From assembly GCA_009602725.1 (NCBI GenBank), contig WELB01000248.1, positions 72,930 through 136,929 of the forward strand: a DNA stretch of 64,000 nucleotides. The letters are read 5' to 3'. Source of the stretch: Spirogloea muscicola (taxonomy: Eukaryota > Streptophyta > Zygnematophyceae > Spirogloeales > Spirogloeaceae). Under the pieces are notes generated by a model. The model made no database searches, had not been told where the DNA came from, and saw only the letters and a program-made list of their open reading frames with translations. This document shows, piece after piece, positions 24,301-34,972 of the stretch. Every line of letters starts with the position of its first letter. Positions within the stretch are counted from its first letter, which is position 1. The translations under genes were made by a program, and so were the position numbers.

Positions 24301-24397
24301 ACTGCCCTCTCTCCAGCGGCAGCTTACCTGTAGTCAAGCTGGCCACGCCCAGGAAGCAGCAGAGCAACAGGAGACGGTGGATCGGCGGGCTTGCCAT
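21308..24397 (-). CDS. Neprosin-family (DUF239) secreted peptidase, spliced host gene
   Basis: Neprosins are plant glutamic peptidases that cut after proline and are secreted as zymogens. Exons read on the minus strand: 24397-24328 (signal peptide MASPPIHRLLLLCCFLGVAS), 23981-23914 (QDLKEIDAYLAE), 23797-23708 (activation peptide with IYDCVNVTHQYSLRHPSMKN), 23405-23300 (CPKGTIPVLRH), 22714-22547 (HIYGATANFNIYDP, EFSTSQMWLYSG, VIEAGWE), 22269-22227 (KYGDKQPHLFIYWT), 22108-21959 (KTGCFNLDCKGFVQ) and 21691-21308 (KTGNWWVFIGKSAVGYWP, FGGEV, HTQTNMGNGYFP, FGGLGYNKAC, stop). Phases agree across most junctions. One or two middle exons (22715-23299) are unresolved, and the 22269 exon needs two carried bases that the 22547 exon does not supply, so a micro-exon or a break lies there. 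EAGW and GGEV carry the likely catalytic Glu pair. Confidence 0.85.
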
Positions 24398-24439
24398 TAC
24401 AAAGCCTTAGGCCTGTCTTCCGCCAGACGCGGTCCAACG

Positions 24440-24850
24440 TATGGGCTTCGACGAGGATAATGGCCAGCCTAGAAAGCTGAGGGGTGGGAGGAAGTGGCCT
24501 AGCTGGCGAGGGTCTGACCTTCGACAAGGCGGGGGTCAGAATAGACCACGGCCTGAAAGGCTGGCGGGAATGGGCAGCAGGAGAGTGTTGAGCAAGGGTC
24601 GGGGGGATGCTTATCAGTGAGTTGGAGGCTTGGGGCGGACGGCAGGAGGGAGCAAGAGATCGGGCCGGGAGGATGTGTGGAAAAGGCGAGGAAGGGGGGG
24701 AGAAGGGACCGGGCGTGTGTGCTGGCCGATCAGCTCTGGGCTTCAATGAGAGCTTACCCGGAAGGGGGGCGGTGCCGGTGAAAGGCCAGCCCAAAGAAGA
24801 TAAGACAAAGTCCGAAGGGGCGGAATTCTAGCAGAGCGGCTGTAACAGCC
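24440..24850 (-). mobile_element. Upstream flank of neprosin gene with LINE hairpin unit
   Basis: A LINE 3' unit (AAAGGCCAGCCCAAAGAAGA on the plus strand, about 24775-24825) lies about 400 bases before the neprosin start codon, followed by a family-3 tail at 24828-24890. The rest of 24440-24770 is G-rich on the plus strand. A 156-codon minus-strand frame there is probably leader or chance sequence. Confidence 0.55.
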
Positions 24851-25199
24851 AGCCATAAGCATACAGAGGATGTTCATAGGAAACCGAGGGGCTGCAAAAG
24901 CCAGCAGGTCATTTGAATGGGCGTTCAAAGGTACTGATATCCGAGGAGAAGTGATATCTGAGGAGGCAGGCGGGAAGCGGGGCGGGCTTTTGGCCGCGTC
25001 ATCTCAGCGTAGTCGCGCCGCCCGGGAATGCCGCCCAGACCAGACCGCCGCTTGACCCGGCTTGACCTTGCCGAGAAGACGCCTGCCGGAGTCACCGGAA
25101 ATTCTCCACACATCGAATCTGATTATTGCGGCTGCTGAAACTCAAGAATCGGCTGTTAAATGCCAGCCAATGCATACTGGTGTTCATGACGGAGCCACA

Positions 25200-25650
25200 G
25201 GCTAGGCAGACAGGGCGCCCTTAGTACCCCCGTGTCAGCAGTAGGAAGGCAGATGAGCTGAGGGGAGGAAGAGCAACCCCGCTGCGCAAGCCAGAGGCTG
25301 CTGCAAGGGCGCGACCAGCCCGGCGATGCCAACCAAGCGCCTGGGACGGCTGTAGGCATATAGATGAACGCATGCGGTCGCAGGACACAAGACCCGAAGG
25401 CACCGAGCCTCCAGGAAGTGCTGCACCCCGCCGGGTGGTCCTTGTACTTGTGCAACAGAATCTGAATTTGAGCAGGCGCATCGCCACCGCCTGTCCCAGC
25501 ACGAGGGGGGCGGGCAGCCGTCCGATGAGCCTCGAATACCGCACGAAGTACAATCTCATTGCCAGGGCCGGGGCGCTGCCGCAGCGCCTGCATTCCCAGC
25601 GAACCCTCCACAAAGCCCAGAATGCTCAGACCCGCCTTCAAAGTACATCC
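25200..25650 (-). mobile_element. 5'-truncated LINE C-terminus
   Basis: The minus strand contains WHRRAGRALAAASGLRSG followed by SSAFLLLTRGY and a stop at about 25221, the usual C-terminal end of the main LINE family. The upstream part is diverged and frameshifted. Boundaries are approximate. Confidence 0.65.
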
Positions 25651-26350
25651 CTTCTACACTACTTTGGGCTGACCTCGCCTCACATGGAAAGCTCCTACTC
25701 TAAAGCGATTGCCTCTGCGAAAGAGCTTTTCGATCTCCAAAGGCTGCCACCTCTAGGGAAGAGCACCTCCTTCGCAGCAACCGTCGTTTCTCCGACCTGC
25801 GGCTGCTTAGTAGGGGTTACTGGGTGCTTCGTAGCTACTTGATCCTGTGTGTGTTTCAGCGTTTTCACTGGCCTCGTCGACCTTTCTTAATGCTTTTGTC
25901 TGGGCTGGCCATTCACAGCCACCGCCCTCCCCTGGAAGCGTCCGTCTTCTGTCTGAAGAGCTTCTGGCACCGACTTCAGCGGAAAGCAGGCAGCCAGAGC
26001 CTAATTGACCCAGGCACGCCCGGTCTGGAGCCAGCCTAAGTCGCACCAGGTGGCTTCTGACTCGGCAGCCGGTGCGGACATGCTCTGGTCGATCGTGAGG
26101 GCTGGCTCCTGCTACTGTGCTCTCGGATTTGGGGTTGGTTGTGATCATTATAGGGTTTAGAGTGAAAGGTCCCACCTTTCGTCCTTCCCCTTGTTAGAAA
26201 TTGCTCGCCAATAGAGGGTAGGGGCTGGGAAAGGCCAGCCTAGAAAGAATGGACAAGGTCCAAAGGGTTACAAGGTGCCGAAGAAGGAAACCACAGGTAG
26301 ACACGAGAATATCGCAGATGGAAACTTAGTACCCACGAGTGAGCAGCAGC
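25650..26350. mobile_element. LINE tails on both strands
   Basis: A plus-strand unit at 25655-25850 ends in CTGCGGCTGCTTAGTAGGGG, the LINE stop region, followed by 3' UTR and a second hairpin (TGGGCTGGCCATTCACAGCC, 25900-25920). A minus-strand tail lies at 26205-26350 (AAGGCCAGCCTAGAAAGAAT). They form a convergent pile of tails with no intact coding region. Confidence 0.65.
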
Positions 26351-28780
26351 AAGTCGGAGTAAGTCGCAGCTAGCGCTGACTACCTCACCTGCCGCATTGG
26401 CCTCTGGGCACGCTACCTGCAGCCGACATTCGCCCATTGAACACGTTGTGCGAGCTGTACAAGAAATGCGGAAAAGAATGCGGCTGCTGATATGCATATA
26501 TAATACTGCTGATATACGTACAAGGAATATAACACCTCCCTCCTCCAGTAATCAGCCTCCCTGTTACAGCATTCAGCCATACGTTTCCTCCCTCTACAGC
26601 CATTCTATGTCCTCCAGCCTCCCTCTGACCACGACCAAGGCACCAGCAAGACTCACCTCCCTTCCACATAAAGAGCTAAGTATGTGGTCAAGTGTGCAAG
26701 GCGTTTACAATCCAGCCCAAAGGCCTACCTGATACTCATGTATCTCTGCGGCCTTCCCCACCTGTTTAACCAGGTTCCAGCCAATGAGAGTCTGATCACC
26801 GGGCTGGGAGTGAGATATCGCCATGCACATGCTGCATTGCACAACTGGCCCTAAAACAAAGGCACCCAGAAACATGTCAAGACCCCCTGACATTTTGATA
26901 GGCTACTGGAGGTGAGCGATGTCATGCCCATCACTACAGACGCCCAGTAGGGTCGTCACCGCTGCATCCTTGACTTTTGGTGTAGCTGACCATTGACGAC
27001 ATTATCTCAAGGCCCAATTTTCAAAGGTCTTTGTTGCTAGCCACGTGGTGATCATTGCAATGGAGAGTACAGTTGCATAATTGCTTTGACAAAGTGCTGC
27101 TCCTGCGTTGCGTGGCTGGTCAATTTGCTTCTCCGTCTTGCAACTCGCTTTCTCACGAGTTGGGGGATAGCTACTCACTTGAATTGCGTCTTTGTAGAGT
27201 CCACAATCATCATCTAAGTTGAAGGGCTGCCATAAGAGGGAGTAGCTGTGAGGAGAAAGATGGAGAAGAGCAGGAGTTAGGCAGAGCTGCCAGGCAGAGA
27301 GGACGCCTACTGAGAGAATGTCTAGCAAACATCCTACCAATTCCCATGAATTGGAAATGATCTCGCGTATTTTGAGCTGCGGTCAGGTAATCCGCAACAG
27401 AAGCCTTCAAAGCCTTGCAGCTGACAACTAGCGCTTTTACGTTATCAATTTTCTCTTTATTCCACCCCTTCGATTCTTGCCCACCCACCCCAACCTACCC
27501 TACCCTGCAAATCCCCGATTTAGTCTGCATGGCTAAGTCCATCTTGGTCTGGCTTTTGACGAAAGTATGGGCACAACGGATGCGCTTGGCTGGGGAGACA
27601 CTTTTTATTGCTGGGGCAGCATGATTTGCCAGCAGGGCAGAGGACAGTTACATCAGGAGCAGGTTGGGTGCACACCCGCTTCTACAGCAAGCACTCTCCC
27701 TGAGGTGTACATCGTGCCTAGTGATAAAGCTCACTTTGTTGCGACCATCGAAGAAGGTTGCACACAGCCGAAGTGGTGAAATCAGCCTAACGGATAATGC
27801 ATTGTCAGCGAGATCGCAAGAAGCTGCCTGACAACGACTAGGACCCTCAAAGTGCGTGCTATAGATGCATCTGGAGCAGGCATGACTTACACCCTGGCAA
27901 ACTTGGATACTGGGACAACATCCACAGGCTCAACAATGAAATGCGCCACAAAAGCAGCCAAGCTTCTTAATTTCCGATCACTCTAAGAAGTTGGCCAGGA
28001 AAGAGAGCCTTAGCAGGCTGAGGTCTCGTTCGTTGATGGTATGTACAAACAAATCACTCCAACTAACAACGGCCTTGCACCACCACCCAGAGATTATCTA
28101 CAATTACAGAACGCCAGTGCTGTGACAAATATGTCCATGTGCGTTATTGGCCATGGAGATTGCGGGACATTGCGGAAGTGCTTACTTCATAGCTGAGAGG
28201 AGCAAGAAGGTGGAAAAAAATAGCAGCACTTACTACATGTTGGCCTAGCCACTTGTAACTGCTGCATCTCTGGAGAGCTCGAAGCCGCTTGCCTCCGAGG
28301 AGGGCCAGTGTGGCGCCTTAGCTGTGACGTACTGATCCCTACACATACAGTTAGGGGTTAGGACGTCCTTATTGGTTTCAGGTTGCTGGGTTTTAGAGAC
28401 AAACCCCCAGCACGGTGAAGCACCACGTGTACCACGCAGCGGAAGACCTTGCCCTGAGGCGCAGCCGACAGGCGGCGACTCACCTCTCAGGTACCGGCCA
28501 GCAACTGTCCCCAAAGGGAGCAGCCACAGTCTACCTTCGGGAGAGCCGATAAAAATCCCAGGGACGGGTTGCGGCGTCGGGCTGCAGCAGCAGGCAGCAG
28601 CAGGCCTGCGTGGGCGAGCTGCGGCAGCAGGTGGCAGCAGGACTGCGCGCCTCTCTTTCGCTTGGGCTTCGCTGACTTGGACCGGGTGCCCTGAGGCTGG
28701 TCGCAGCCCTACTTACTGTGCTTCATGTGCCACCCTCCCCAGGGGTCTCTGGGAGGCTCGCCTCAATGGCCACCTTCGAG
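26350..28780. other. Unassigned region
   Basis: No domain was recognised. A plus-strand frame at 27567-27779 (GWGDTFYCWGSMICQQGRGQ and more) and a minus-strand frame at 27210-27488 are open, but neither has supporting signals. Composition is mixed and GT-AG-like sites occur, so an unrecognised spliced gene is possible. Confidence 0.4.
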
Positions 28781-29110
28781 AAAGCGGGCCCGACAAGGGG
28801 GATACGAGCGTGAGGGCGGCGGCGCCGCCATGCGCGGCGTGTAGCCGCCCTGCGCGGCGCCGCCAGGCGCGTTGCGGCACCGCCAGTTGCGTCACAGCGC
28901 CACACGCGTCTCAAGCATGTCGCTACGAGTGCGGCGGCACCGCCGGGTAGGCGGCGGTGCGGCGGCCATGCGCCGGCCGCACCAGCGGTGCGGCGGCGAT
29001 ACGGCGGTGAGTCGGCGGCCGCTCCGGCGGCGCGGCGGCCATGCCGCCAGAAGCCCGGCGGCCATGCGGCGGCAGCTCCGGTGAGCCGCGGCGCGCCGCG
29101 CGCCCACGTG
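28780..29110. repeat. CGG/GCC-rich low-complexity patch
   Basis: About 330 bases dominated by GCGGCGG and GCCGCC runs. It opens frames on all strands with Ala-, Arg- and Gly-rich translations, which is why long but meaningless open frames appear here. It could also be a CpG-rich promoter, but no downstream gene was identified. Confidence 0.7.
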
Positions 29111-29181
29111 TCGCACGCCAACGATACTGGGGCCGCGCGCCGTTACTACGCGTTACCTTTTAAACCAAGGTTAAACGGCAC

Positions 29182-29222
29182 GTAACGGGTGGGGACGTTA
29201 CATTATCGTCCCCACCCGTTAC
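29182..29222. repeat. Perfect 16-bp inverted repeat
   Basis: GTAACGGGTGGGGACG at 29182-29197 is exactly complementary to 29207-29222, with a 9-base loop (TTACATTAT). It forms a GC-rich hairpin outside any recognised gene. Confidence 0.97.
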
Positions 29223-29420
29223 ATTAGCTGACCAAATAAGTGACGACCGTCGATGCACTTCTTCATGTTAGAGACCGATTTTCCAGCAACCGGGCAAATC
29301 TCATACCCGTTTGCATTTATAGATGTCTGCTTTCACACAGATATGATACTATGCGTGAAGTAGAATGGAGCAAAGCAAGTAGACATTGAACCAGGATGGG
29401 CTGCCCAAATTGTTTTGATT

Positions 29421-29452
29421 TGTATGTGGACGTGTTTCCACGTCCACATACA
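29421..29452. repeat. Perfect 14-bp inverted repeat
   Basis: TGTATGTGGACGTG at 29421-29434 pairs exactly with 29439-29452 across a 4-base loop (TTTC). It lies 200 bases from the previous hairpin and is unrelated to it in sequence. Confidence 0.97.
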
Positions 29453-29569
29453 CATCTTGCCGCAAAGAGAGGGCTACATCAAGCAGAACGATGGCATCTT
29501 TGACGTTACTAATGAGGGCGAAAAGATTCTATTCAGTCGAGATGCTGGCTTTGGACAAAGAGACGAAGA

Positions 29570-29911
29570 GTGGCACCAAGAGACATGGCAGTGGAAGTGA
29601 AGAGGCTGCTCTTTGCGAACTGCGAACTCTTGAACGATAGCACCTGTACTATGGAAAGAGCTGCATGCAAGGCCTATTTCTTGCCAGGTACTGCAAAAGG
29701 CTTGTTCCACGCTCCTGTTTCTTGTGTGAAGGCAGGAAGTACATGTGGCGGCGGAACGGCAGCCAAGGACTGTAGGCGTTGTTCTGGATCCGGGTCTGGC
29801 GGTATGGTGTTTTGCTGCTCACACTATATCTGCTGCAGGCTGCCAGAAGCTGCTGCAAAACTTGGAGAAGTAGCGTGTGAATGTGAAGAGGATGTGGTAT
29901 CTACCAGCTAG
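29570..29911 (+). CDS. Cys-rich open frame, possible exon
   Basis: A 113-codon frame with ten cysteines concentrated in its second half: CVKAGSTCGGGTAAKDCRRC, later FCCSHYICC and ACECEED. The pattern of CC pairs and a final C-E-C resembles the C-terminal part of the gene copy at 62-64 kb (SRCTAKDAG, CMCDC), though the sequences are far apart. The start codon is uncertain, and an upstream frame at 29415-29600 may precede it. The function is unknown. Confidence 0.35.
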   Translation: MAPRDMAVEVKRLLFANCELLNDSTCTMERAACKAYFLPGTAKGLFHAPVSCVKAGSTCGGGTAAKDCRRCSGSGSGGMVFCCSHYICCRLPEAAAKLGEVACECEEDVVSTS

Positions 29912-31986
29912 AGGAAGGCCATTCCCAGAAATAAATATTCCAGAATTTAGCTGTCAGATCTGGTGCAGTCTGATGTCTGTGGCCCCAGGGAAACACAAAC
30001 TATGAGGGTGAGGCGGCTTAGTAGATGTAGAATCTTGCTTGTTCTCACTAGATGTTGAAACCTTGGAGTAGTGATTGTGGTAACATAGAAAATGCGGATT
30101 AGCTGAGTAGTCTTGACTCAGCCTATGTGTTGTGAGAGATCGCTCCCTGAAAGAAGGAATGCTCCAGCACATCATGTCTATCCTGTATCTGAGGCCGCCG
30201 CATTGCTATAAATCTGGGGTCCACGAAAGCCATACACCCTAGCTATGGCTTCCACCCACCCTGGGTTCCGGCGGAGCCTGTGCTAGTCTGAATGTCATGA
30301 ACTGCCATCAGCGGGTCTGAGACTGTGCTGCAGAGACGGTGTAACTCTGCTGGTTCTATGGAGGGGCGCATATGTCCAGCCGAGAGTACGGAGTGGAGAA
30401 GACAGGAAATTGTGGCTGTCTTTCACACTCAAGAGGTCCAGTACTGCGCTTGCCTTGGGCCGCCTTGCACCTTACACTGCTGCAATTTTGCCACTTAGGA
30501 GCATCGACTCTGGCTGGTTTTTCGCAGCCACTAACTTATGTGGCACAGCCTATAGCGACCTGCCAGCCACCTCTAAAAGTCCTTATTTTGCAGCAATGAC
30601 CTTGTGGAGGACTCTTATCCTAGTTGCTGAGGCAAGGGAATGTTAGTATATCCTAGTGAGAGAAGTACAGGACTCCTCCAGTGCGCAAGCTTAAATGCTG
30701 TCTAGTTGCCGACTTGCCTTGTGCCGCCGTCCAAAGCACGTCATGCATAGCGGCAGCAGTCTGCAACACCGGCGTTTTTCCAGTTTGACTGGCTCCTCAC
30801 AGACACCGGCTCTCACTAAGAACCAAATCAATCAGGGCAACTGCACCAACTCCAGCAGCTACTAGACTCTATCCTTATGCCAATTTTGACTAGCAACTCT
30901 TGCCCCACTTGTCCACTCCTCTAGCTGGCTTCTCAAAGCTATTGCTCCTTATGAGAATCGAGCATTACATCCAAGTCTCTCTTCACAACACTGCCGCGGT
31001 TGCTGCCTAGCTCACAGATGGGTGATGCTCATACCTGCTGTGCAGGCCTGGCCTGCCGGCCTGCGTGCTCCGCTGCTGCATGGTCTGCCTTATCTTGACA
31101 ACCTGTCAGGCAATGCTCACAATTAGTGGCCAACTTCGGCAAGAGATGAGCAAGATGTACTTTTGGCTTCTCTAAATGCAGACAGAAAGCAAGCTTTTCA
31201 GAACAGATTGTCAAGCTTAGCACTTTGCAAGTACAAACTTAAGTGCTGGAACTTGACCTTGGGCCAGCCTTAAAGCTGAGTTTGAATTGGGGCCATTTGT
31301 GGCCTGTGGGTTAAACATTGAGATGCGATACAATGCTGGCCCTCAAACTGCGTTCAAAAGCCTTGACGCCACACAAGTTGGGCAATGGACATCATGTAAA
31401 GCAATAAAGCTCAAAAACTCCCGTCCACGTACACAGGATGGGTCTCGCGTAGAGGCCTATTCAGTATGAGGTAGCGCATTGCATCTAGCTCAAAGCACTA
31501 GTTGGTGACAGCGATCTGCTATCATATGCATGCCAGCAATATAATCCAGCTGTTTGTGGGTTCCTGCCCTATTCTCGAAAACAAGAAAGGGCCTTCCGCC
31601 CTAAGTCTGTGACATTGCACAGGATATGTCATGTCGAGTCTAGTTTCAGTGCAACAGCAATCGCGCTTTATGAGGTTGTTATACTGGGCAGGCAGGGGCA
31701 CGTATGCAGACAAATTTGCTATCAGGCATCACGGGCCCTGCTCCAGTGCAGCAAATCTGGAAAATTGGAAATAATACCATGTCAGAGATCACAACCACTT
31801 TCTCTTACTAGGCACGGTGGCCACCACTTCCCTTTCAATCTCAATTCGACAATGACCTGTTAGGAGGCCTTCGCATCTCTTCACATTCAGGAGTGGTTTA
31901 CGTAGCTGCAGCAGCGACACTTTGGCAGCATAACTCTTTATTAAGACTTGCAGCAAGCACTTGCGTCTAGCAGAAGTAGACACTCT
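29912..31986. other. No gene recognised; degenerate LINE hairpins
   Basis: Lower-GC DNA. Degenerate hairpin units are visible near 30510-30535 (CTGGCTGGTTTTTCGCAGCC) and 30925-30950. No conserved protein domain was seen on either strand. Confidence 0.45.
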
Positions 31987-32797
31987 TCACACCTGGTTAG
32001 GAGGGCAGCAAAGGTACTTCACGCTGGTGGAAGTCTTGGCATAGCAGACACGCTTGGAAGGAACACACTGATGAGTGTTGGGGCAGCACACTTCCCCAGT
32101 AGGACAGAGGACAACAGCAGTGCTAGGAGGCGCCAGTGGGCATGCTTGCTGTTCCGGGACACAATGTCCCTGCGTGTGAACCGCCAAGGTAGAGTCACTC
32201 ATGTAGGACAAAGTCGTATCAAGAAGAAGAGACATCCAGAGTGACATTCAGAGGTCGTTAACCTGATATAAAGAGTAGCTCGAGGTGCAGCACTACGAAC
32301 CTGATAGCAGACTTGGTTGGAAGGACAGCAGCCGCAGGTTTTGTTTGCGCGAAGGCACTGCATTGCAGTCAAGCAGAGTAAATGTTAGAAGGTCACGATT
32401 ATGCAATCCCCAGTACATGCTATTTCTCCTGCCTGTACGACGATCGCGGCTTGCGGATACAGGCGATTGAGGATTTGAAGTGCTTAAGACGAGGACAAAG
32501 CAGGTCACGCGAGGAACTGACCAAGCAGCACTCAGTAGTACAGGTGGTAGGACATGCTTGAGCCTCCGCTTCAAAGGCTGTCGCCTGCGATGTACTTGAG
32601 AGTCCGTTAGAGGCGCTTTTATTCACTAAGCACAGTAGCTTCAGCCCTTGATACGAGTGCTCCTCTGGCGCCTGCACTTCATACAAACTCAGAAGTACTA
32701 CAGAAACGACCTGGGCACAGAGCTGGCAGACCTGACCAAACTCACCCCCAAGCAGCACAATGAGCAGGGCGGCGAATGCCGCAGCCTTGACTGCCAT
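31987..32797 (-). CDS. Small secreted Cys-rich (granulin-like) protein, four exons
   Basis: My model on the minus strand has exons 32797-32732 (signal peptide MAVKAAAFAALLIVLLGG), 32584-32522 (AQACPTTCTTECCL), 32357-32301 (CLRANKTCGCCPSNQVCYQ) and 32169-31987 (GHCVPEQQACPLAPP, LCPTGEVCCPNTHQCVPSKR, YLCCPPNQV, stop). All junctions are GT-AG in phase 0 and all exon lengths are multiples of three, giving 122 residues with about 20 cysteines. CC-P pairs (CGCCPSNQVC, EVCCPNTHQC) recall granulin repeats, but the spacing is not a textbook match. The signal peptide and disulfide-rich body suggest an extracellular or vacuolar protein. A splice alternative exists at the first donor (GTGAGT, 32745). The function is unknown. 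Confidence 0.6.
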
Positions 32798-33119
32798 CCT
32801 TGAGTTGCGGAGTAGGGCCGCCGACTAAAGCTGGAGCGGCAAGAAGAGCTTCTAGCAGTCTCCAGCAGCAGGTCGAGTGGAATGGGCGATTGAGCTGTGA
32901 ATGAGTAACCTAGCAAGTGGTCCCTTTCTCTACAAGGAGCCTTCTAAGTGCTGACTGCTGGCCAGCGAGGGGAATCTCCGCCATGGCCACGAGCTGGGCC
33001 TGGAGAGATACCTGGCCCGCAGGAGATGCCCAGAAGAACGAGGAGGACGGGCCTGCTGAATCACTGATCGTAACGGATAAGTCCCGTTGGGGTAAACATT
33101 AGACGAAGAGCTCCTCAAG

Positions 33120-33660
33120 AGGGGCAATATGAACGGAAGTAAGCTCTTCTAAGGGGGGCGAGGGCTGTGAAAGCCAGCCCGGAAAGAAAGGACAAGGTCC
33201 GAGGGAAGCTCAGTACCCACGAGTGAGCAACATCAGGTCTGAGTAGCTCGCTGCAGGGAAAGAGGCACTCCTCCGAGACCCAGAGGCGGAAGGGGTCGGA
33301 AAGAATAGAAAGAATAGAAAAGAAAGCGCGCCCAACGAGAAATGGGGCTGGCAGAGGAAGTGGCTCTCCCAATGGGGGCAACAAGAAGTGGTTCTCCAAA
33401 TAGGGGCAAGGGCTGTGACAAGCCAGCCTGGAAAGAATGGACAACGTTCGAAGGGGCCAAAATACGAAGGGGCCAGAGGCGCTAGCTCCAAACTAGGAAG
33501 GATGAATCACTCAATAGAAGAAGTGGCTCTCCCATTGGGGGCAAGGGCTGTGAGAAGCCAGCCCGAAAAGACTCGACAAGGTTCGAAGGGGCCAAACTAC
33601 GAGCTAAGCAGCGACTGCGGGGCCTGAAGAGGCTATGGCAGAACGGGGGAGGATGGACCA
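33120..33660 (-). mobile_element. Nested LINE tails
   Basis: Reverse hairpin units at about 33135-33200, 33345-33375, 33395-33465 and 33520-33590 carry CAGCCC/GGGCTG arms. A LINE C-terminal scrap at about 33203-33265 matches the end ASYSDLMLLTRGY. Each unit interrupts the one before it. Confidence 0.7.
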
Positions 33661-34390
33661 CTTAGTAGTTACGAGTGAGGAGCCTCACATCCGACAGACT
33701 AGCTGCCGGTAAACTATCCCCTGATGAAAGCCGGAGGCCGCAGCGAGAGCACGGCCAGCACGCAGATGCAAGGCGTGGGCCATGGACCGCTGGAGGGAGA
33801 CGGACAAGCGCATACGATACACCTGAGCCCACGAGCCAGCGGCGTTGAAGTCAGCCGGCTCACCGCGCCTGCGGGACACAGCGCGCCGTGCAAGCCTGGC
33901 CAACAGGTCGAGCCAGTGGGATCCGAGAGCCCCATGCACGTCCACAGCCAGGGGGACGAACTCGTCGGCAGCCGGGTGGGCGGCGTGTTTGGCCGCCTTG
34001 CTGCGAGCGGCCTTTGCCGCAGCGTGGCCAGCCCGCGAGGCAGAAAGCCCCGGGTTGGAGCGTTCGACCACATCAGTGGTGACCACATCGGCAATGATGC
34101 GCCCGCCACCGCCCGTCGTGGACGCCACCAGGTCGACGCGGCGCGTGTGGAGTCCGTCGGCCCTCTGGAGGATGGGCATGACAGAAGGATTCTCCATCGC
34201 AACTGTGTATCCGGCCTCCTGAAAGATGCCGAACATACCGTCGCGGAGGAGGTCGTGAGCGGCTGTGCGCTCGCCGCCAGTGGCGCAGCAAAGGATATGC
34301 GCCGCTAGCTCCGGCGGGTCCGTCGGCCGCTCCCCACACTCACACTCAATAACGAGGGAGGAGCTTCAAGTCCGACAGACTGGGGCTGGC
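33590..34390 (-). mobile_element. 5'-truncated LINE, endonuclease domain largely open
   Basis: The minus strand encodes ELAAHILCCATGGERTAAHD, RADGLHTRRVDLVA, RIIADVVTTD, DEFVPLAVDVHGALG and YRMRLSVSLQRSMAHALHLR, ending at about 33685. The frame changes once near 34230. The nuclease aspartates (RADG...D, ADVVTTD) are kept, unlike in the copy at 16 kb. The 3' UTR from 33685 to about 33520 is nearly identical to 36065-36258. Confidence 0.85.
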
Positions 34391-34479
34391 AGAGGCCAGC
34401 CCTAAATTAGTGGACAAATTGCGAAGAGTCAAAAAGATGCCAAAAAAGCGCTGAAACACGCAAGTAGGCAATTAACACG

Positions 34480-34850
34480 AAGGATGGTCACTTGGTAGTG
34501 GATAGGCCTGAGTTTAAGGCTGGCTTTACAGTTTGAAAGACCAGCTCAAGCCACTTGGGCTTACTAAGCTCTCATCCGATATTGTCTTGTGCATAGCTGT
34601 ATGAAATAGGCGCCTTTCGGCTCATTCGACCTTGTCCATTCTATTTGGGCTCGCCTTTCACAACAACAGCCCTATTTTGAAGAGCTGTTGTTCTGAAGAG
34701 CTGTCATTGGTTTTAGGGTTTAGAGGTCATGGTTTGGGGTTTATTTATTGCCCCCTCATGCGCCTTTCGGCCCTCCTCGGGCCTTGTTCAATCCTTCCGC
34801 GCTGTCCTGTCGGAAGCGTCTTCCTTCTTTCACACTTCGAACCTTGTCAA
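34480..34850. mobile_element. LINE 3' units
   Basis: Reverse and forward tail pieces surround 34380-34440 (-) and 34610-34665 (+; TTTGGGCTCGCCTTTCACAA). A further piece near 34765 (CGCCTTTCGGCCCTCC) leads up to the mitochondrial insert. No gene is present. Confidence 0.5.
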
Positions 34851-34851
34851 T

Positions 34852-34962
34852 AGTCTTAATAAAATTGGCTTATTTGGATTTTGGTCCATGATGGTTTTCT
34901 TATTCATTTTAACTGTTGGGTTTGTCTATGAATGGAAACAAGGAGCTCTAGATTGGGAATAA
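34852..34962 (+). pseudogene. nad3: Nuclear insertion of mitochondrial nad3 (3' end)
   Basis: Reads [20 protein letters not shown] then [16 protein letters not shown] and a stop at 34960-34962: the C-terminal third of NADH dehydrogenase subunit 3, with its normal end. It is followed 10 bases later by a tRNA gene, so the insert keeps a stretch of mitochondrial gene order. The frame is intact, but the gene lacks its 5' part. Confidence 0.92.
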
Positions 34963-34972
34963 TCCAGACTCC

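Noticed and set aside
28372-29121. Ala/Arg-rich frames of 130-190 codons on both strands
   Set aside because: They arise from CGG/GCC-rich low complexity. No motif or splice support was found.
33520-33600. tRNA-derived SINE reading of the hairpin unit (antisense GGTTCGAAGGG resembles a B box, GTGGCTC an A box)
   Set aside because: Longer copies show the same sequence continuing into LINE coding sequence in the opposite sense, so it is a LINE 3' UTR. The box-like match is weak in most copies.
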